A stretch of 64,000 nucleotides of DNA from contig NZ_KK211189.1 in NCBI RefSeq assembly GCF_000620845.1, positions 2,628,162 through 2,692,161 of the forward strand. Direction: 5' to 3'. The notes below the pieces were generated by a model. It searched no databases, had not been told where the DNA came from, and was given only the letters and a program-made list of their open reading frames with translations. The stretch comes from Exiguobacterium marinum DSM 16307. Its GTDB lineage: Bacteria > Bacillota > Bacilli > Exiguobacteriales > Exiguobacteriaceae. The position numbers and the translations under genes were made by a program. Shown here in pieces: positions 34,198 to 42,818 of this stretch (position 1 is the stretch's first letter; each line of letters begins with the position of its first letter).

Positions 34198-35099
34198 GCT
34201 TCCACCTCCCGTTTTTTCGTCACGTACACTTGCGTCACCGTAATCGCAGCCACGACCAAGAAGAAGATGACCGCTTTAGCTGAGCCAAGACCATAATTGT
34301 TATTGACGAAGGATTCTGTGTAAATGTTTAAAGCCAACATCTCGGTCGATTTGAACGGTCCTCCATTTGTCAGCGACAAGTTCGTATCAAACACTTTGAA
34401 CGACCATGAAATCGTTAAGAATAAACAAATCGTGATGGATGGCATAATCATCGGCAAGGTAATGTGACGAAGCATCTTGAAACGGTTCGCTCCATCAATT
34501 CGAGCCGCCTCCATCAAATCGGTCGGTACATTCTGTAATGCTGCGATATAGATGACCATGACGTAGCCGCCACCTTGCCAGATTGCGACGATCACGATTC
34601 CCCAAAATGCCGTTTGCGCATCTCCGAGCCACGGTAGTTCAAATAGACTCCATCCCGTCAACGCCCCAATCGAGGCAAATCCTTTCACGTAAATGAACTG
34701 CCAAATGAATCCGAGAATCAATCCACCAATCAAGTTCGGCATGAAGAAAATTGTACGTAAGAAATTTCGTGTTTTAATATTCATCGTCAACAATAATGCT
34801 AAAGAAAATCCGACGATATTCGTCAATAAGACAGATACAATCGTATATTTTGTTGTTATCCAAAAAGAAGCTCGGAATTGCTCATCTTCCAAAAATAATC
34901 GTTGATAGTTATCGAATCCGATAAAATTCAACTCGCCTGTCACACCGTTCCAATCCGTGAAACTATAGTAGATTCCATTGAAGAACGGGATCAGTACAAT
35001 GGCGACAAAAGCCAAAAAAGCGGGTCCGACAAATGCTATAAAACTCGCAGGCTTCTTCCAATTTCGTCTTCGTTTCGTCCGTTTTGCAGTCTCAGTCAT
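34194..35099 (-). CDS. Carbohydrate ABC transporter permease (MalF-like)
   Basis: A 301-residue permease with six helices; a basic N-terminus (KRTKRRRNWKK) and the EAA loop DLMEAARIDGANRFKMLRHI (near 205-225). ATG 35099 after GTGGAGGCGATACAC is the likely start. First gene of the two-permease operon, with a cre-like site and the shared 25-nt element upstream. The sugar is unknown. Confidence 0.9.
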   Translation of the reverse strand: MTETAKRTKRRRNWKKPASFIAFVGPAFLAFVAIVLIPFFNGIYYSFTDWNGVTGELNFIGFDNYQRLFLEDEQFRASFWITTKYTIVSVLLTNIVGFSLALLLTMNIKTRNFLRTIFFMPNLIGGLILGFIWQFIYVKGFASIGALTGWSLFELPWLGDAQTAFWGIVIVAIWQGGGYVMVIYIAALQNVPTDLMEAARIDGANRFKMLRHITLPMIMPSITICLFLTISWSFKVFDTNLSLTNGGPFKSTEMLALNIYTESFVNNNYGLGSAKAVIFFLVVAAITVTQVYVTKKREVEA

Positions 35100-35141
35100 G
35101 TGTATCGCCTCCACTATCAATGTATCGTGAAGAGCTCTTTA

Positions 35142-35155
35142 TGAAAACGGATACA
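35142..35155. promoter_or_regulatory. cre-like site upstream of the permease operon
   Basis: TGAAAACGGATACA matches the cre consensus at 13 of 14 positions, 42 bp upstream of the permease start. Confidence 0.55.
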
Positions 35156-35156
35156 T

Positions 35157-35181
35157 TTGACAGAAAGGGTGGAAAATATTG
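35157..35181 (-). repeat. Shared 25-nt upstream element, copy B
   Basis: It matches 31816-31840 at 22 of 25 positions with the same orientation (core AGGGTGGAAAAT). It lies immediately upstream of the cre-like site and is a candidate activator-binding site for the sugar transporter. Confidence 0.6.
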
Positions 35182-35237
35182 AACGGAATGAATGAAATTC
35201 AAGGAATGATGAGTTATGATAAAATCAATGACAATAC

Positions 35238-35272
35238 GAACGGATTGTACTCCAAACTATCCGTTCTGTTTT
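35238..35272 (+). terminator. Terminator-like hairpin upstream of fhs
   Basis: GAACGGAT and ATCCGTTC (8 bp, 13-nt loop) are followed by TGTTTTTT, pointing rightward into fhs. The only rightward transcript that could reach it starts in the divergent intergenic region, so it could be a leader attenuator. Confidence 0.5.
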
Positions 35273-35342
35273 TTATGACGTTAATCACGAATATTATTCA
35301 ATATATTAAAACACATCGTTCGATAAACGGAGGTACTTTCAC

Positions 35343-37028
35343 ATGACAACAACGAAACCATTATCCGACTTAACCATCGCCCAACAAGCTAAAACATTGC
35401 CGATCAAAGAAGTTGCAGCAAAAATCGGACTACAAGAAGACGACCTTGATCTTTATGGAAAATATAAAGCCAAACTTTCTTATGATGTCCTCGAACGTGT
35501 GAAGACACGAAAAGACGGAAAACTTGTACTCGTTACTGCAATCAATCCAACGCCAGCCGGAGAAGGAAAATCAACGGTCACGGTCGGTCTCGGTCAAGCC
35601 TTGAATCAGTTGGACAAACAAGCAATCGTTTGTCTTCGCGAACCTTCACTCGGACCAACAATGGGCTTAAAGGGCGGCGCAGCCGGTGGTGGCTTCAGTC
35701 AAGTTCTCCCGATGGAGGACATCAACCTCCATTTCACAGGAGACATGCATGCGATTACGTCGGCACACAACACAATTAGTGCCATGATCGACAATCATCT
35801 TCATCAGGGAAATGATCTCGGGATCGACGTTCGCCGAATCGTATGGAAACGAGTTCTCGACTTGAACGACCGTGCGCTACGTCATGTCACCGTCGGACTT
35901 GGGGGTACCGCTCATGGAGTACCGCGTGAGGACGGATTTGATATTACTGTCGCTTCCGAAATTATGGCCATCCTTTGTCTCGCGGATTCTTTGAATGACC
36001 TCGAAGAACGAATCAAGCGAATCGTCGTCGCTTATGACCATCAACAAGAACCAATCACCGCCGAACAAATTGGTGCGGCAGGCGCGGCAACATTACTTTT
36101 AAAAGAGGCATTTAAACCAAACCTTGTCCAAACACTTGAACAAACCCCGGCTCTCGTCCACGGTGGACCGTTTGCGAACATTGCGCACGGATGTAACTCA
36201 TTGATCGCAACAAAGACAGCTTTGAAGCTTGGTGAATATGTCGTGACGGAAGCCGGTTTCGGTGCAGACCTCGGAGCTGAAAAATTCTGTCACATCAAAT
36301 CTCGAGTTGGAGAATTAAATCCCGATGCGGTCGTTCTCGTTGCGACCGTACGTGCTCTAAAAATGCATGGAGGTGTATCTAAGGATCAGCTTCATATCGA
36401 AAATGTCGGTGCAGTCGGTCAAGGAATGAAGTTACTCGCCAAACATATCGACACGATGAAAAAGCTCGGACTTCCGACTGTTGTCGCTTTAAATCGTTTC
36501 AATTCAGATACAGAAGATGAGCTCGCTGCCGTTCTTGATTGGTGTACTGCACATGATATCCGCGCTTCATTGAGTGAGGTATGGGCGAATGGTGGACTTG
36601 GTGGTCACCAGTTGGCCGAAGCCGTCATTGATGCGGTGGAATCAAAAGAAAGCAAGCTATCTCCACTTTATGAATTAACTGACTCGATTGAACACAAAAT
36701 CAAGACGATTGCCCGGGAAGTATATGGTGCCGCGGATGTCACGTTCACACCAAAAGCACAAAAACAGATTCAAGCCATCGAAACAAATGGGTGGGCCGAC
36801 CTCCCAATATGTATGGCGAAGACACCGTTCTCCCTCTCTGACGACCCTTCAAAATTCGGTTATCAACAAGGATTCACGATCACCGTTCGCGAATTGAAAC
36901 CATCAGTGGGAGCAGGATTCCTCGTCGCCTTGACAGGAAACGTGCTGACGATGCCAGGCTTGCCAAAACATCCGGCAGCTCTCAATATGGGAATTGATGA
37001 ATCCGGAAAAGCAATCGGACTTTTCTAA
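35343..37028 (+). CDS. fhs: Formate-tetrahydrofolate ligase
   Basis: A 561-residue enzyme that makes 10-formyl-THF from formate, THF and ATP for purine and one-carbon metabolism. The ATP loop is TPAGEGKST (near 67-75), and [19 protein letters not shown] is the family signature. ATG follows GGAGGTACTTTCAC. Formate from PflB (3875-6121) is a natural source. The alpha/beta hydrolase gene follows after 14 bp. Possible PurR-like CGAA boxes lie upstream (35283-35327) but are weak. Confidence 0.95.
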   Translation: MTTTKPLSDLTIAQQAKTLPIKEVAAKIGLQEDDLDLYGKYKAKLSYDVLERVKTRKDGKLVLVTAINPTPAGEGKSTVTVGLGQALNQLDKQAIVCLREPSLGPTMGLKGGAAGGGFSQVLPMEDINLHFTGDMHAITSAHNTISAMIDNHLHQGNDLGIDVRRIVWKRVLDLNDRALRHVTVGLGGTAHGVPREDGFDITVASEIMAILCLADSLNDLEERIKRIVVAYDHQQEPITAEQIGAAGAATLLLKEAFKPNLVQTLEQTPALVHGGPFANIAHGCNSLIATKTALKLGEYVVTEAGFGADLGAEKFCHIKSRVGELNPDAVVLVATVRALKMHGGVSKDQLHIENVGAVGQGMKLLAKHIDTMKKLGLPTVVALNRFNSDTEDELAAVLDWCTAHDIRASLSEVWANGGLGGHQLAEAVIDAVESKESKLSPLYELTDSIEHKIKTIAREVYGAADVTFTPKAQKQIQAIETNGWADLPICMAKTPFSLSDDPSKFGYQQGFTITVRELKPSVGAGFLVALTGNVLTMPGLPKHPAALNMGIDESGKAIGLF

Positions 37029-37042
37029 TAGGGGGATGACAG

Positions 37043-37951
37043 ATGATCGTATCGGAGTTGACGTATCCTGACGGGTATCAAACGGAAGTGATGCACGTGC
37101 AGGCAGATCAATCAATTGGAAAAATATTCATGTTTCATGGGATGCTCGAACATCATGAAAGATATATTGAGTTCGCGCATTTTATGGCAAATAATGGATA
37201 CGATGTGTTTGTATGTGACTTGCGAGGTGCGGGCACTAGCGCCCATGACCAAAACACTTACGGCCATCTTGCGCCAGAGACTGGATTTCAGCAACTCGTC
37301 GATGATGCCCAGTATCTCATTAACCAGCATGAGGATGAGCGTCCGACTTATCTGTTAGGTCATAGCTTCGGCTCACTTCTCGCACGACGACTCGGACAAG
37401 TCATGGGACACGCTTTATCTGGCGTGATTGTCGTCGCCCCGCCTCCACACCCTGGAGTCGCAGGGGAAATCGGTCATCGCTTGATTGCTACTGCGATGAA
37501 TCGAAAAGGCGCGACACACCAATCTAAATTTTTTGAACGACTCTTGTTCGGACGCTACAACCTAAAATTTTTACCAGCTCGAACAGATAGTGATTGGCTC
37601 TCGAGCGTGCCCGATGAGGTTGACTCCTATATTGAAGATCCAAATTGCGGTGGACTACCGTCCCTTGGCTTCTTACATGAGGTGACCCGCGCCTCATTAG
37701 ATGTCACGACATCCGCACGTATTCATGAACATCCGAAGTCACTTCCAGTTTTATTCGTTGCTGGAGTGGACGATCCCGTCACTCATGACGGCGAGGGGTT
37801 GAACGGAATCATTCAAAAATATCGTAAAGCGGATATCGAACTCTCTGTCGTCACATACGACAATGCCCGACATGAAATCCTTCGCGAAGCTCACCGTGAA
37901 CAAGTTTGGTTGGATATCCTTTCTTGGATGAAGCAAATCAAAACCCATTAA
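37043..37951 (+). CDS. Alpha/beta hydrolase (monoacylglycerol lipase-like)
   Basis: A 302-residue serine hydrolase. The nucleophile elbow is GHSFGS (near 111), the oxyanion loop FHGMLEHHERY lies near 31, the acid is in AGVDDPV (near 240) and the catalytic His in DNARHEIL (near 275). It belongs with lysophospholipase/monoacylglycerol lipases (PldB family). ATG follows AGGGGGATGACAG, 14 bp after fhs, so probably the same transcript, though no metabolic link is clear. Confidence 0.85.
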   Translation: MIVSELTYPDGYQTEVMHVQADQSIGKIFMFHGMLEHHERYIEFAHFMANNGYDVFVCDLRGAGTSAHDQNTYGHLAPETGFQQLVDDAQYLINQHEDERPTYLLGHSFGSLLARRLGQVMGHALSGVIVVAPPPHPGVAGEIGHRLIATAMNRKGATHQSKFFERLLFGRYNLKFLPARTDSDWLSSVPDEVDSYIEDPNCGGLPSLGFLHEVTRASLDVTTSARIHEHPKSLPVLFVAGVDDPVTHDGEGLNGIIQKYRKADIELSVVTYDNARHEILREAHREQVWLDILSWMKQIKTH

Positions 37952-37959
37952 TTTACTCA

Positions 37960-37985
37960 ACCTCCTTTTATAAGGGGGGTTTTTA
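37960..37985 (+). terminator. Terminator of the fhs operon
   Basis: ACCTCCTT-TTAT-AAGGGGGGT with wobble pairs and a following T run. Confidence 0.8.
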
Positions 37986-38121
37986 TTTACCTGATTTCGG
38001 AAAAGATATTTTAACCATTTACCTTTTTTAAAATTTTACTTCTTCTTTCCAATTTTTAAGTGCGTTATACTTAGACCGCAATCATTTTTATCATGTTTTT
38101 TCATCCGAAAGGGGTAACATA

Positions 38122-41091
38122 TTGAAATCGACACTCTCACGATTAGGAGTAGCCGTCATCGTCTCAGGAACGATTCTGAGCACCGTTGCGCCTCTCCAAT
38201 CATACGCAGCAACATCTGAAGGAACAGTCAACACACCCATTTTAAATGTACGGTCTGATTCATCGACATCGTCTTCAATCGTCGGCAAGTTAACGGAAGG
38301 AACGTCGGTAGATGTGTATGCCGTAAATGATGAATGGGCACAAATCAGCTTCGAGGGACAGAAACGTTACGTTTCTTCTACGTATTTGACGATGGGTTCA
38401 TCCATTACAAAAGCATCTACAACGTCCGCTTCATTATATGTGGCTGAAATGAACGTCAATCTTCGGTCGTCGATGTCAACATCTGCTTCAATCGAAACGG
38501 TCATCCCGAAAGGATCACTCGTGACGCATCTTTCTACTCACGGTGCGACAGGGTCTTGGTATAAGGTACAATTCGGTACATATACTGGATATGTGGCCGC
38601 ACGATACTTTAGCGAAACGAATCCTTCATTTTACGCTTCTAAGACAGCCGTTCTATATGACAAGACCGGTACTGGCGCGTCAAAAATCGCAACGATTCCA
38701 GAAGGCGCGCACGTCACTTACCTCGATTCATTGGGTGCGACGGGATCTTGGTACAAAATCGAATACGGTTCACTCGTCGGTTATGCACCAGCACGTAATT
38801 TTACAGCGACTCCCCTTGCTCCAGAAGCAGTCACGACATATTACGCAGTGAAAAATGTTGCGCTCTACAACGGTTCAGGAACGGGTGCATCAAAAATCGC
38901 AACGATTCCACTCGGAGCAGAAGTGAAGCGTGTGTACGTGAACGGATTGAGTTCATCTTGGTATAAAGTCCAATACGGGGACACTGTCGGTTATGCAGCT
39001 GCACGTAACTTCTCGACATCAAAACCTGAAGCAGTCGTCAAAACAACATATTATGCGGTTCGAGACCTAGTACTGTATGAGTCTTCCGCTTCCGGAGCGG
39101 CTCGCCTCCGCACGATCAAAGAAGGAACGAAAGTGGTACAAGTTTCTGACGCCAACCTATCCGACTCTTGGTTCAAAATCGAATATGATGGAGTCACTGG
39201 CTTCGCTGCCGCTCGCCATTTTTCAACGAAGGCACCTGAAGAAGTGACGATCACACCATACTTTGCGATTCGAAATGTGGCGATGTATAGTTCTTCTGCA
39301 GCCGGAGCAACAAAGATTGCGACGATTCCGTTCGGTGCAAAAGTGGAACAAGTCTCGCAAAGTGGTCTATCTAGTTCATGGTTCAAGATTCGCTATGATG
39401 GCAAAACAGGATATGCAGGCTCTAGTCACTTCTCATTGAAAAATCCAGAGGTTATTGTGAAAACAGATTACTATACAACTCGCGATGTCGTCTTATATAA
39501 CCGTTCTGATGCTGAAAAGGTTAAAATTGCGGTCATTCCGTTCGGTACGAAAGTTCAACAAGTATCTGAACCTGGCCTCACGGAACGATTCTTTAAAATT
39601 GAATACGGCCCAATCACAGGTTATGCGACGGCGGATCACTTCTCGAAAACAGCACCGTCAGACGAACAATACGAAGAAGAACGTCAAGTTCGCATCTATG
39701 TAGATGGGAACGAACCGCTCAACGTTCGGTCTACTCCTGAAGTAACGACAGCAAATAAAGTCGGAACGTTAAGTACAGGAACGATTGTCAACATCAAACC
39801 GATTGTCGGCTCAGACTGGGCTCTTCTCACGAATGGAACGTATAGTGGTAACTATATTCATACCGATTACGTCGTACCTGTCACAACGACTCCACCTGCG
39901 ACAGGCATCACGAAAAAAGTTTCATATACAAGTTATCCAATGACGGTTCGCCAGATGGCAGAACGCCAAATGGCTCAATTCGCTCAAACCGACGCACATC
40001 GATATGATGAAGCATATTTACCTCGCGCTTGGGTTAGCGTCAATGGTTCGACTGGAACGATTGTTAAGCCTGAGATGACAGTCATCTCGGGCTTAGGAAC
40101 AGCTCTGAAGATGACTGCTTCCTCAAGTTCTTCTTCACTCGTTACGATTCCATACGGGGCGTCGATACAATATGTTGACCGCTACACTTCCGGTTCAACA
40201 GTTTGGTACAAAGTGAAATACGGCACAATGACTGGATATGTGACACCGAGTTCAGTCGTTGGGACAGCAAACATTTTAAGTCGACCGATTTTGACATCTC
40301 ACGCCTATGGACAAATCAACACAGGTGAGACTGTAACCATAACTGGTCAGACGGGGACATACTATACAATTTCGTATAAACGCCCGGCTGGACACAACAT
40401 TCGAGTATTCGACAACACATGGCGTCGCGCGTCAGTAGATGACCTTATCTCGTATGTCGATCCAAGTCAGATTGATTCGAACTCTCGTTCATTCTATCAA
40501 TTCTTAGATTTATCAAAGAGCGCTGGGACAACAGCGACCACGCTCAACAAAGTTCTCACATCTAAAGGGACACTTAGTGGACAAGGTCAAGCATTCGTAG
40601 ATGCGGCTAGCATGTACGGCGTAAACGAAGTCTATCTTCTCTCGCATGCCCTCCTTGAAACGGGACACGGTACGTCACTTCTTGCAAAAGGGGTTCCTGT
40701 CGATAAAGATGGGAATGCATTGATCAACTCGAGTGGGAATCGGATTTATCCGGAACGTCCTGTTGCCGCAACCGTCTATAATATGTACGGAATACAAGCT
40801 ACCGATAGTAATCCGCTTGGGAACGGCGCAAAGTACGCTTTCCAACAAAAATGGTTCTCACCGAAAGAAGCAATCATTGGGGGAGCTTACTGGATTGGAG
40901 CGAAATATATTAACAATCCGCAATACATGCAGAACACACTCTACAAGATGCGCTTCAACCCGTCTTCACCCGGAACTCACCAATATGCAACCGATATCGG
41001 ATGGGCTGCGAAACAGACGACTAGTATCTATAACATCTATCAATCTCTTGATGCTTACACGCTCAACTTCGATGTACCAAAATATCAGTAA
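38122..41091 (+). CDS. Secreted SH3-repeat N-acetylglucosaminidase (autolysin)
   Basis: A 989-residue exported cell-wall hydrolase. The signal peptide spans 1-29. Bacterial SH3 domains follow: two typical ones (about 35-165), then repeats of about 70 residues with the core W(Y/F)K(I/V)xYxxxxGYA near residues 144, 209, 279, 350, 420 and 490, another near 540-590 and one near 670-715. A glucosaminidase domain fills about 820-975, with catalytic Glu in SHALLETGHGT. Such enzymes cleave peptidoglycan glycans, and SH3 repeats hold them in the wall. The start is TTG after GAAAGGGG. It stands alone with a strong terminator. Confidence 0.92.
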   Translation: MKSTLSRLGVAVIVSGTILSTVAPLQSYAATSEGTVNTPILNVRSDSSTSSSIVGKLTEGTSVDVYAVNDEWAQISFEGQKRYVSSTYLTMGSSITKASTTSASLYVAEMNVNLRSSMSTSASIETVIPKGSLVTHLSTHGATGSWYKVQFGTYTGYVAARYFSETNPSFYASKTAVLYDKTGTGASKIATIPEGAHVTYLDSLGATGSWYKIEYGSLVGYAPARNFTATPLAPEAVTTYYAVKNVALYNGSGTGASKIATIPLGAEVKRVYVNGLSSSWYKVQYGDTVGYAAARNFSTSKPEAVVKTTYYAVRDLVLYESSASGAARLRTIKEGTKVVQVSDANLSDSWFKIEYDGVTGFAAARHFSTKAPEEVTITPYFAIRNVAMYSSSAAGATKIATIPFGAKVEQVSQSGLSSSWFKIRYDGKTGYAGSSHFSLKNPEVIVKTDYYTTRDVVLYNRSDAEKVKIAVIPFGTKVQQVSEPGLTERFFKIEYGPITGYATADHFSKTAPSDEQYEEERQVRIYVDGNEPLNVRSTPEVTTANKVGTLSTGTIVNIKPIVGSDWALLTNGTYSGNYIHTDYVVPVTTTPPATGITKKVSYTSYPMTVRQMAERQMAQFAQTDAHRYDEAYLPRAWVSVNGSTGTIVKPEMTVISGLGTALKMTASSSSSSLVTIPYGASIQYVDRYTSGSTVWYKVKYGTMTGYVTPSSVVGTANILSRPILTSHAYGQINTGETVTITGQTGTYYTISYKRPAGHNIRVFDNTWRRASVDDLISYVDPSQIDSNSRSFYQFLDLSKSAGTTATTLNKVLTSKGTLSGQGQAFVDAASMYGVNEVYLLSHALLETGHGTSLLAKGVPVDKDGNALINSSGNRIYPERPVAATVYNMYGIQATDSNPLGNGAKYAFQQKWFSPKEAIIGGAYWIGAKYINNPQYMQNTLYKMRFNPSSPGTHQYATDIGWAAKQTTSIYNIYQSLDAYTLNFDVPKYQ
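38440..39650 (+). repeat. Tandem ~210-bp SH3-coding repeats inside the autolysin gene
   Basis: The W(Y/F)K core recurs at about 65-, then 70-, 70-, 70- and 70-codon spacing. Nucleotide stretches such as GCAACGATTCCA and TCAAAAATCGCAACGATTCC recur, suggesting recent duplication of some units. Confidence 0.7.
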
Positions 41092-41095
41092 AAAA

Positions 41096-41131
41096 ATGAG
41101 ACACGCGCCCCTAACTGGCGTCGTGTCTCAT
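41096..41131. terminator. Bidirectional terminator after the autolysin
   Basis: ATGAGACACG-CGCC...GGCG-CGTGTCTCAT, a long interrupted stem with A and T runs on the flanks, between convergent genes. Confidence 0.8.
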
Positions 41132-41132
41132 T

Positions 41133-41546
41133 TCATGTCCATTCGATTGAATCGATGATGGACTCAATCTCCATCTTTTCATCGGTCACCTGATCGGCTA
41201 CGTATGTTAAAAATAAGAGCCGTGTTCCGTCGGTCAAGGACCATACATCTAAATGCATGCCGTCTTCAATCCCACTCGCATAGGCCGTCGTCATGTCACT
41301 CGTCTCATCGGTCACACTCGGTGCGACTTTCACGTCGATCGGAAACTCTCCTAAGAACGTTTTCAACTCGCTCATTGCGGATTGCTTTGGTTCTTGCGAA
41401 TCTTCTGATTCATAAATTGAGATTTGAAGCGTTCCTTGCGCATCCTCTTCCGTCGAATAGAAACTCACGTAGTCTTCTTCTTCGCTGTATTCATAATGTT
41501 CCGGATATGTCAGGCGGAACCACCCATCAATTTCATACTCTTTCAT
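41133..41546 (-). CDS. Small acidic protein, DcrB/DUF3805-like
   Basis: A 137-residue soluble protein without signal peptide. Its pattern (GWFRLTYPEHYEYSEEEDYVSFYSTEE...GTLQISIYE...) resembles the DUF3805/DcrB fold, an antiparallel beta-sheet domain often seen next to toxin-immunity genes. This is a recollected fold resemblance, not certain. It overlaps the 41543 gene by 4 bp and is the third gene of a three-gene operon. Confidence 0.7.
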   Translation of the reverse strand: MKEYEIDGWFRLTYPEHYEYSEEEDYVSFYSTEEDAQGTLQISIYESEDSQEPKQSAMSELKTFLGEFPIDVKVAPSVTDETSDMTTAYASGIEDGMHLDVWSLTDGTRLLFLTYVADQVTDEKMEIESIIDSIEWT

Positions 41547-42097
41547 GCTGTTTTCTCCTTTACTTGCTTAAATGCTAGCCCCGTGACCATCCTGGCTTGA
41601 AGTGCATACTTCAACCGTTCCGTCACGTAAAGACGTTGGCTGTTTACGTCTTGGGCAATCATATGTCCAAATAAATTCATTCGGACCGTTTGATTAGATA
41701 GGAAATAGAGTCGATCCGCACTTAATGGACGATATTCGTTCGAATGCTCAAGGTATTCGATTTCAAAGCGGCGAAGGACATTGAGTGCGCAATAACGGTC
41801 GGTTTTTCCCGTACTCGTATGAAGTTCGACCCGAACGAGTTGAACATCATACGGACATACATTCATAAAAACGGGACCTATCCGTTCATGTATCAAGAGG
41901 ACACCCATATCGGTTTCAATTAAGTCAGGGAGGGCCCCTTCATCTTGCGAGATACTCAGCACGACATAAGGGCGGTTTGTCGGTGCGAGCAATTCTCCTT
42001 TGTAAAATCGAAATCGTTGAATCCCTGTTAGCACCCGGGCACGCCAAGCACTCCCCCGAGCCTCGGCTTCCATCCGATATAACCTCTCTCCACTCAC
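41543..42097 (-). CDS. Imm11-like (DUF1629) protein
   Basis: A 184-residue soluble protein. Its layout fits the Imm11/DUF1629 family: a mid segment GVLLIHERIGPVFMN, then YCALNVLRRFEIEYLEHS, and a C-terminal LYVTERLKYALQARMVTGLAF, corresponding to the family's serlkevL, lNv..vdaiD.e.S and vserlkeAl...gltGl.F. Imm11 proteins neutralise polymorphic toxins. The start is GTG 42097 with GGGGGAG at 5 nt, 2 bp after the previous stop. The toxin partner is not visible. Confidence 0.7.
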   Translation of the reverse strand: MSGERLYRMEAEARGSAWRARVLTGIQRFRFYKGELLAPTNRPYVVLSISQDEGALPDLIETDMGVLLIHERIGPVFMNVCPYDVQLVRVELHTSTGKTDRYCALNVLRRFEIEYLEHSNEYRPLSADRLYFLSNQTVRMNLFGHMIAQDVNSQRLYVTERLKYALQARMVTGLAFKQVKEKTA

Positions 42098-42099
42098 GC

Positions 42100-42459
42100 T
42101 TACTCCCCCTTCACTCGTTTGAGCGCATCGACGAATGTTTCCCATTCTAGGTTGTCACAAACAACCTTATTTTCCAATCCCCATTCTTCATCGATTGTCA
42201 AACGTACTTCATTCGATTCCTCGTGACGGGTGATTTTTAAATCTCCTATTTGAATCGTGTCAGGACGTATAAGAAACGTTGTGGTCGGCAACCCGATCCA
42301 CTTGATCCGACTCGTACGTAGTACAACGTACCATTCGTGATCGTGATGAATCGTAAACGTCCAATTCCGGAGAGACACCGTGGTATCCGTTTGTTTTGAC
42401 TGCTTCAACATTCGAAATCCTTCACCCATCAGTTGTAAATATGATTTCCGTTCACTCAT
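42100..42459 (-). CDS. Hypothetical protein, first gene of the Imm11-like operon
   Basis: A 119-residue soluble protein beginning MSERKSYLQLMGEGFRMLKQ. The N-terminus is helical, followed by a beta-rich part (WTFTIHHDHEWYVVLRTSR, TTTFLIRPDTIQIGDLKITR). No family recognised. ATG follows AAGGAGAGAAATCAAAT. The next gene starts 2 bp after its stop, so the three genes form one tight operon. Confidence 0.75.
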   Translation of the reverse strand: MSERKSYLQLMGEGFRMLKQSKQTDTTVSLRNWTFTIHHDHEWYVVLRTSRIKWIGLPTTTFLIRPDTIQIGDLKITRHEESNEVRLTIDEEWGLENKVVCDNLEWETFVDALKRVKGE

Positions 42460-42537
42460 ATTTGATTTCTCTCCTTTTTTCTATTATCTTCGTTGTCGAT
42501 AGGGTTCTGCAACCTAAAAAGTTTTTTAAAAAAGGGT

Positions 42538-42565
42538 TTGCAAATAGAATCGTATATGCTATTAT
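42538..42565 (+). promoter_or_regulatory. tRNA-Gly promoter
   Basis: TTGCAA (42538-42543) and TATTAT (42560-42565) are 16 bp apart, about 25 bp before the tRNA. Confidence 0.65.
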
Positions 42566-42589
42566 ATCAAAGTAACGTTAAAACGTTTC

Positions 42590-42663
42590 GCGGGTGTAGT
42601 TTAATGGTAAAACCTCAGCCTTCCAAGCTGATGACGAGAGTTCGATTCTCTTCACCCGCTCCA
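42590..42663 (+). tRNA. tRNA-Gly (anticodon TCC)
   Basis: A full cloverleaf: acceptor GCGGGTG/CACCCGC, D arm TTTAATGGTAAAAC, anticodon stem TCAGC-CTTCCAA-GCTGA with anticodon TCC (42622-42624), T arm GAGAGTTCGATTCTC. The 3' CCA is encoded (42661-42663). Confidence 0.95.
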
Positions 42664-42721
42664 ATATCGACATATACGCGAGAACATCTCGCACACATAC
42701 ACTGCACGGTTGAGACCTTGC

Positions 42722-42757
42722 AAAAGCAGAAAGTCACACGACTTTCTGCTTTTTTGT
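42722..42757 (+). terminator. Terminator of tRNA-Gly
   Basis: AAAAGCAGAAAGTC-ACAC-GACTTTCTGCTTTT, 14-bp stem and T run. Confidence 0.9.
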
Positions 42758-42818
42758 TGTTCTCTCAAGCGATTTGGGGAAAGAGTAAATGAGTCTAATC
42801 GAATGAGGAGGAACTCCA

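Noticed and set aside
35283-35327. PurR box pair before fhs
   Set aside because: CGAA cores are present in opposite orientation, but their spacing and flanks deviate from the known PurBox pair; kept only as a weak remark.
38440-39650. Regular repeats that could suggest a CRISPR array
   Set aside because: They are in-frame 210-bp SH3-coding units in the autolysin gene, far too long and divergent for CRISPR repeats.
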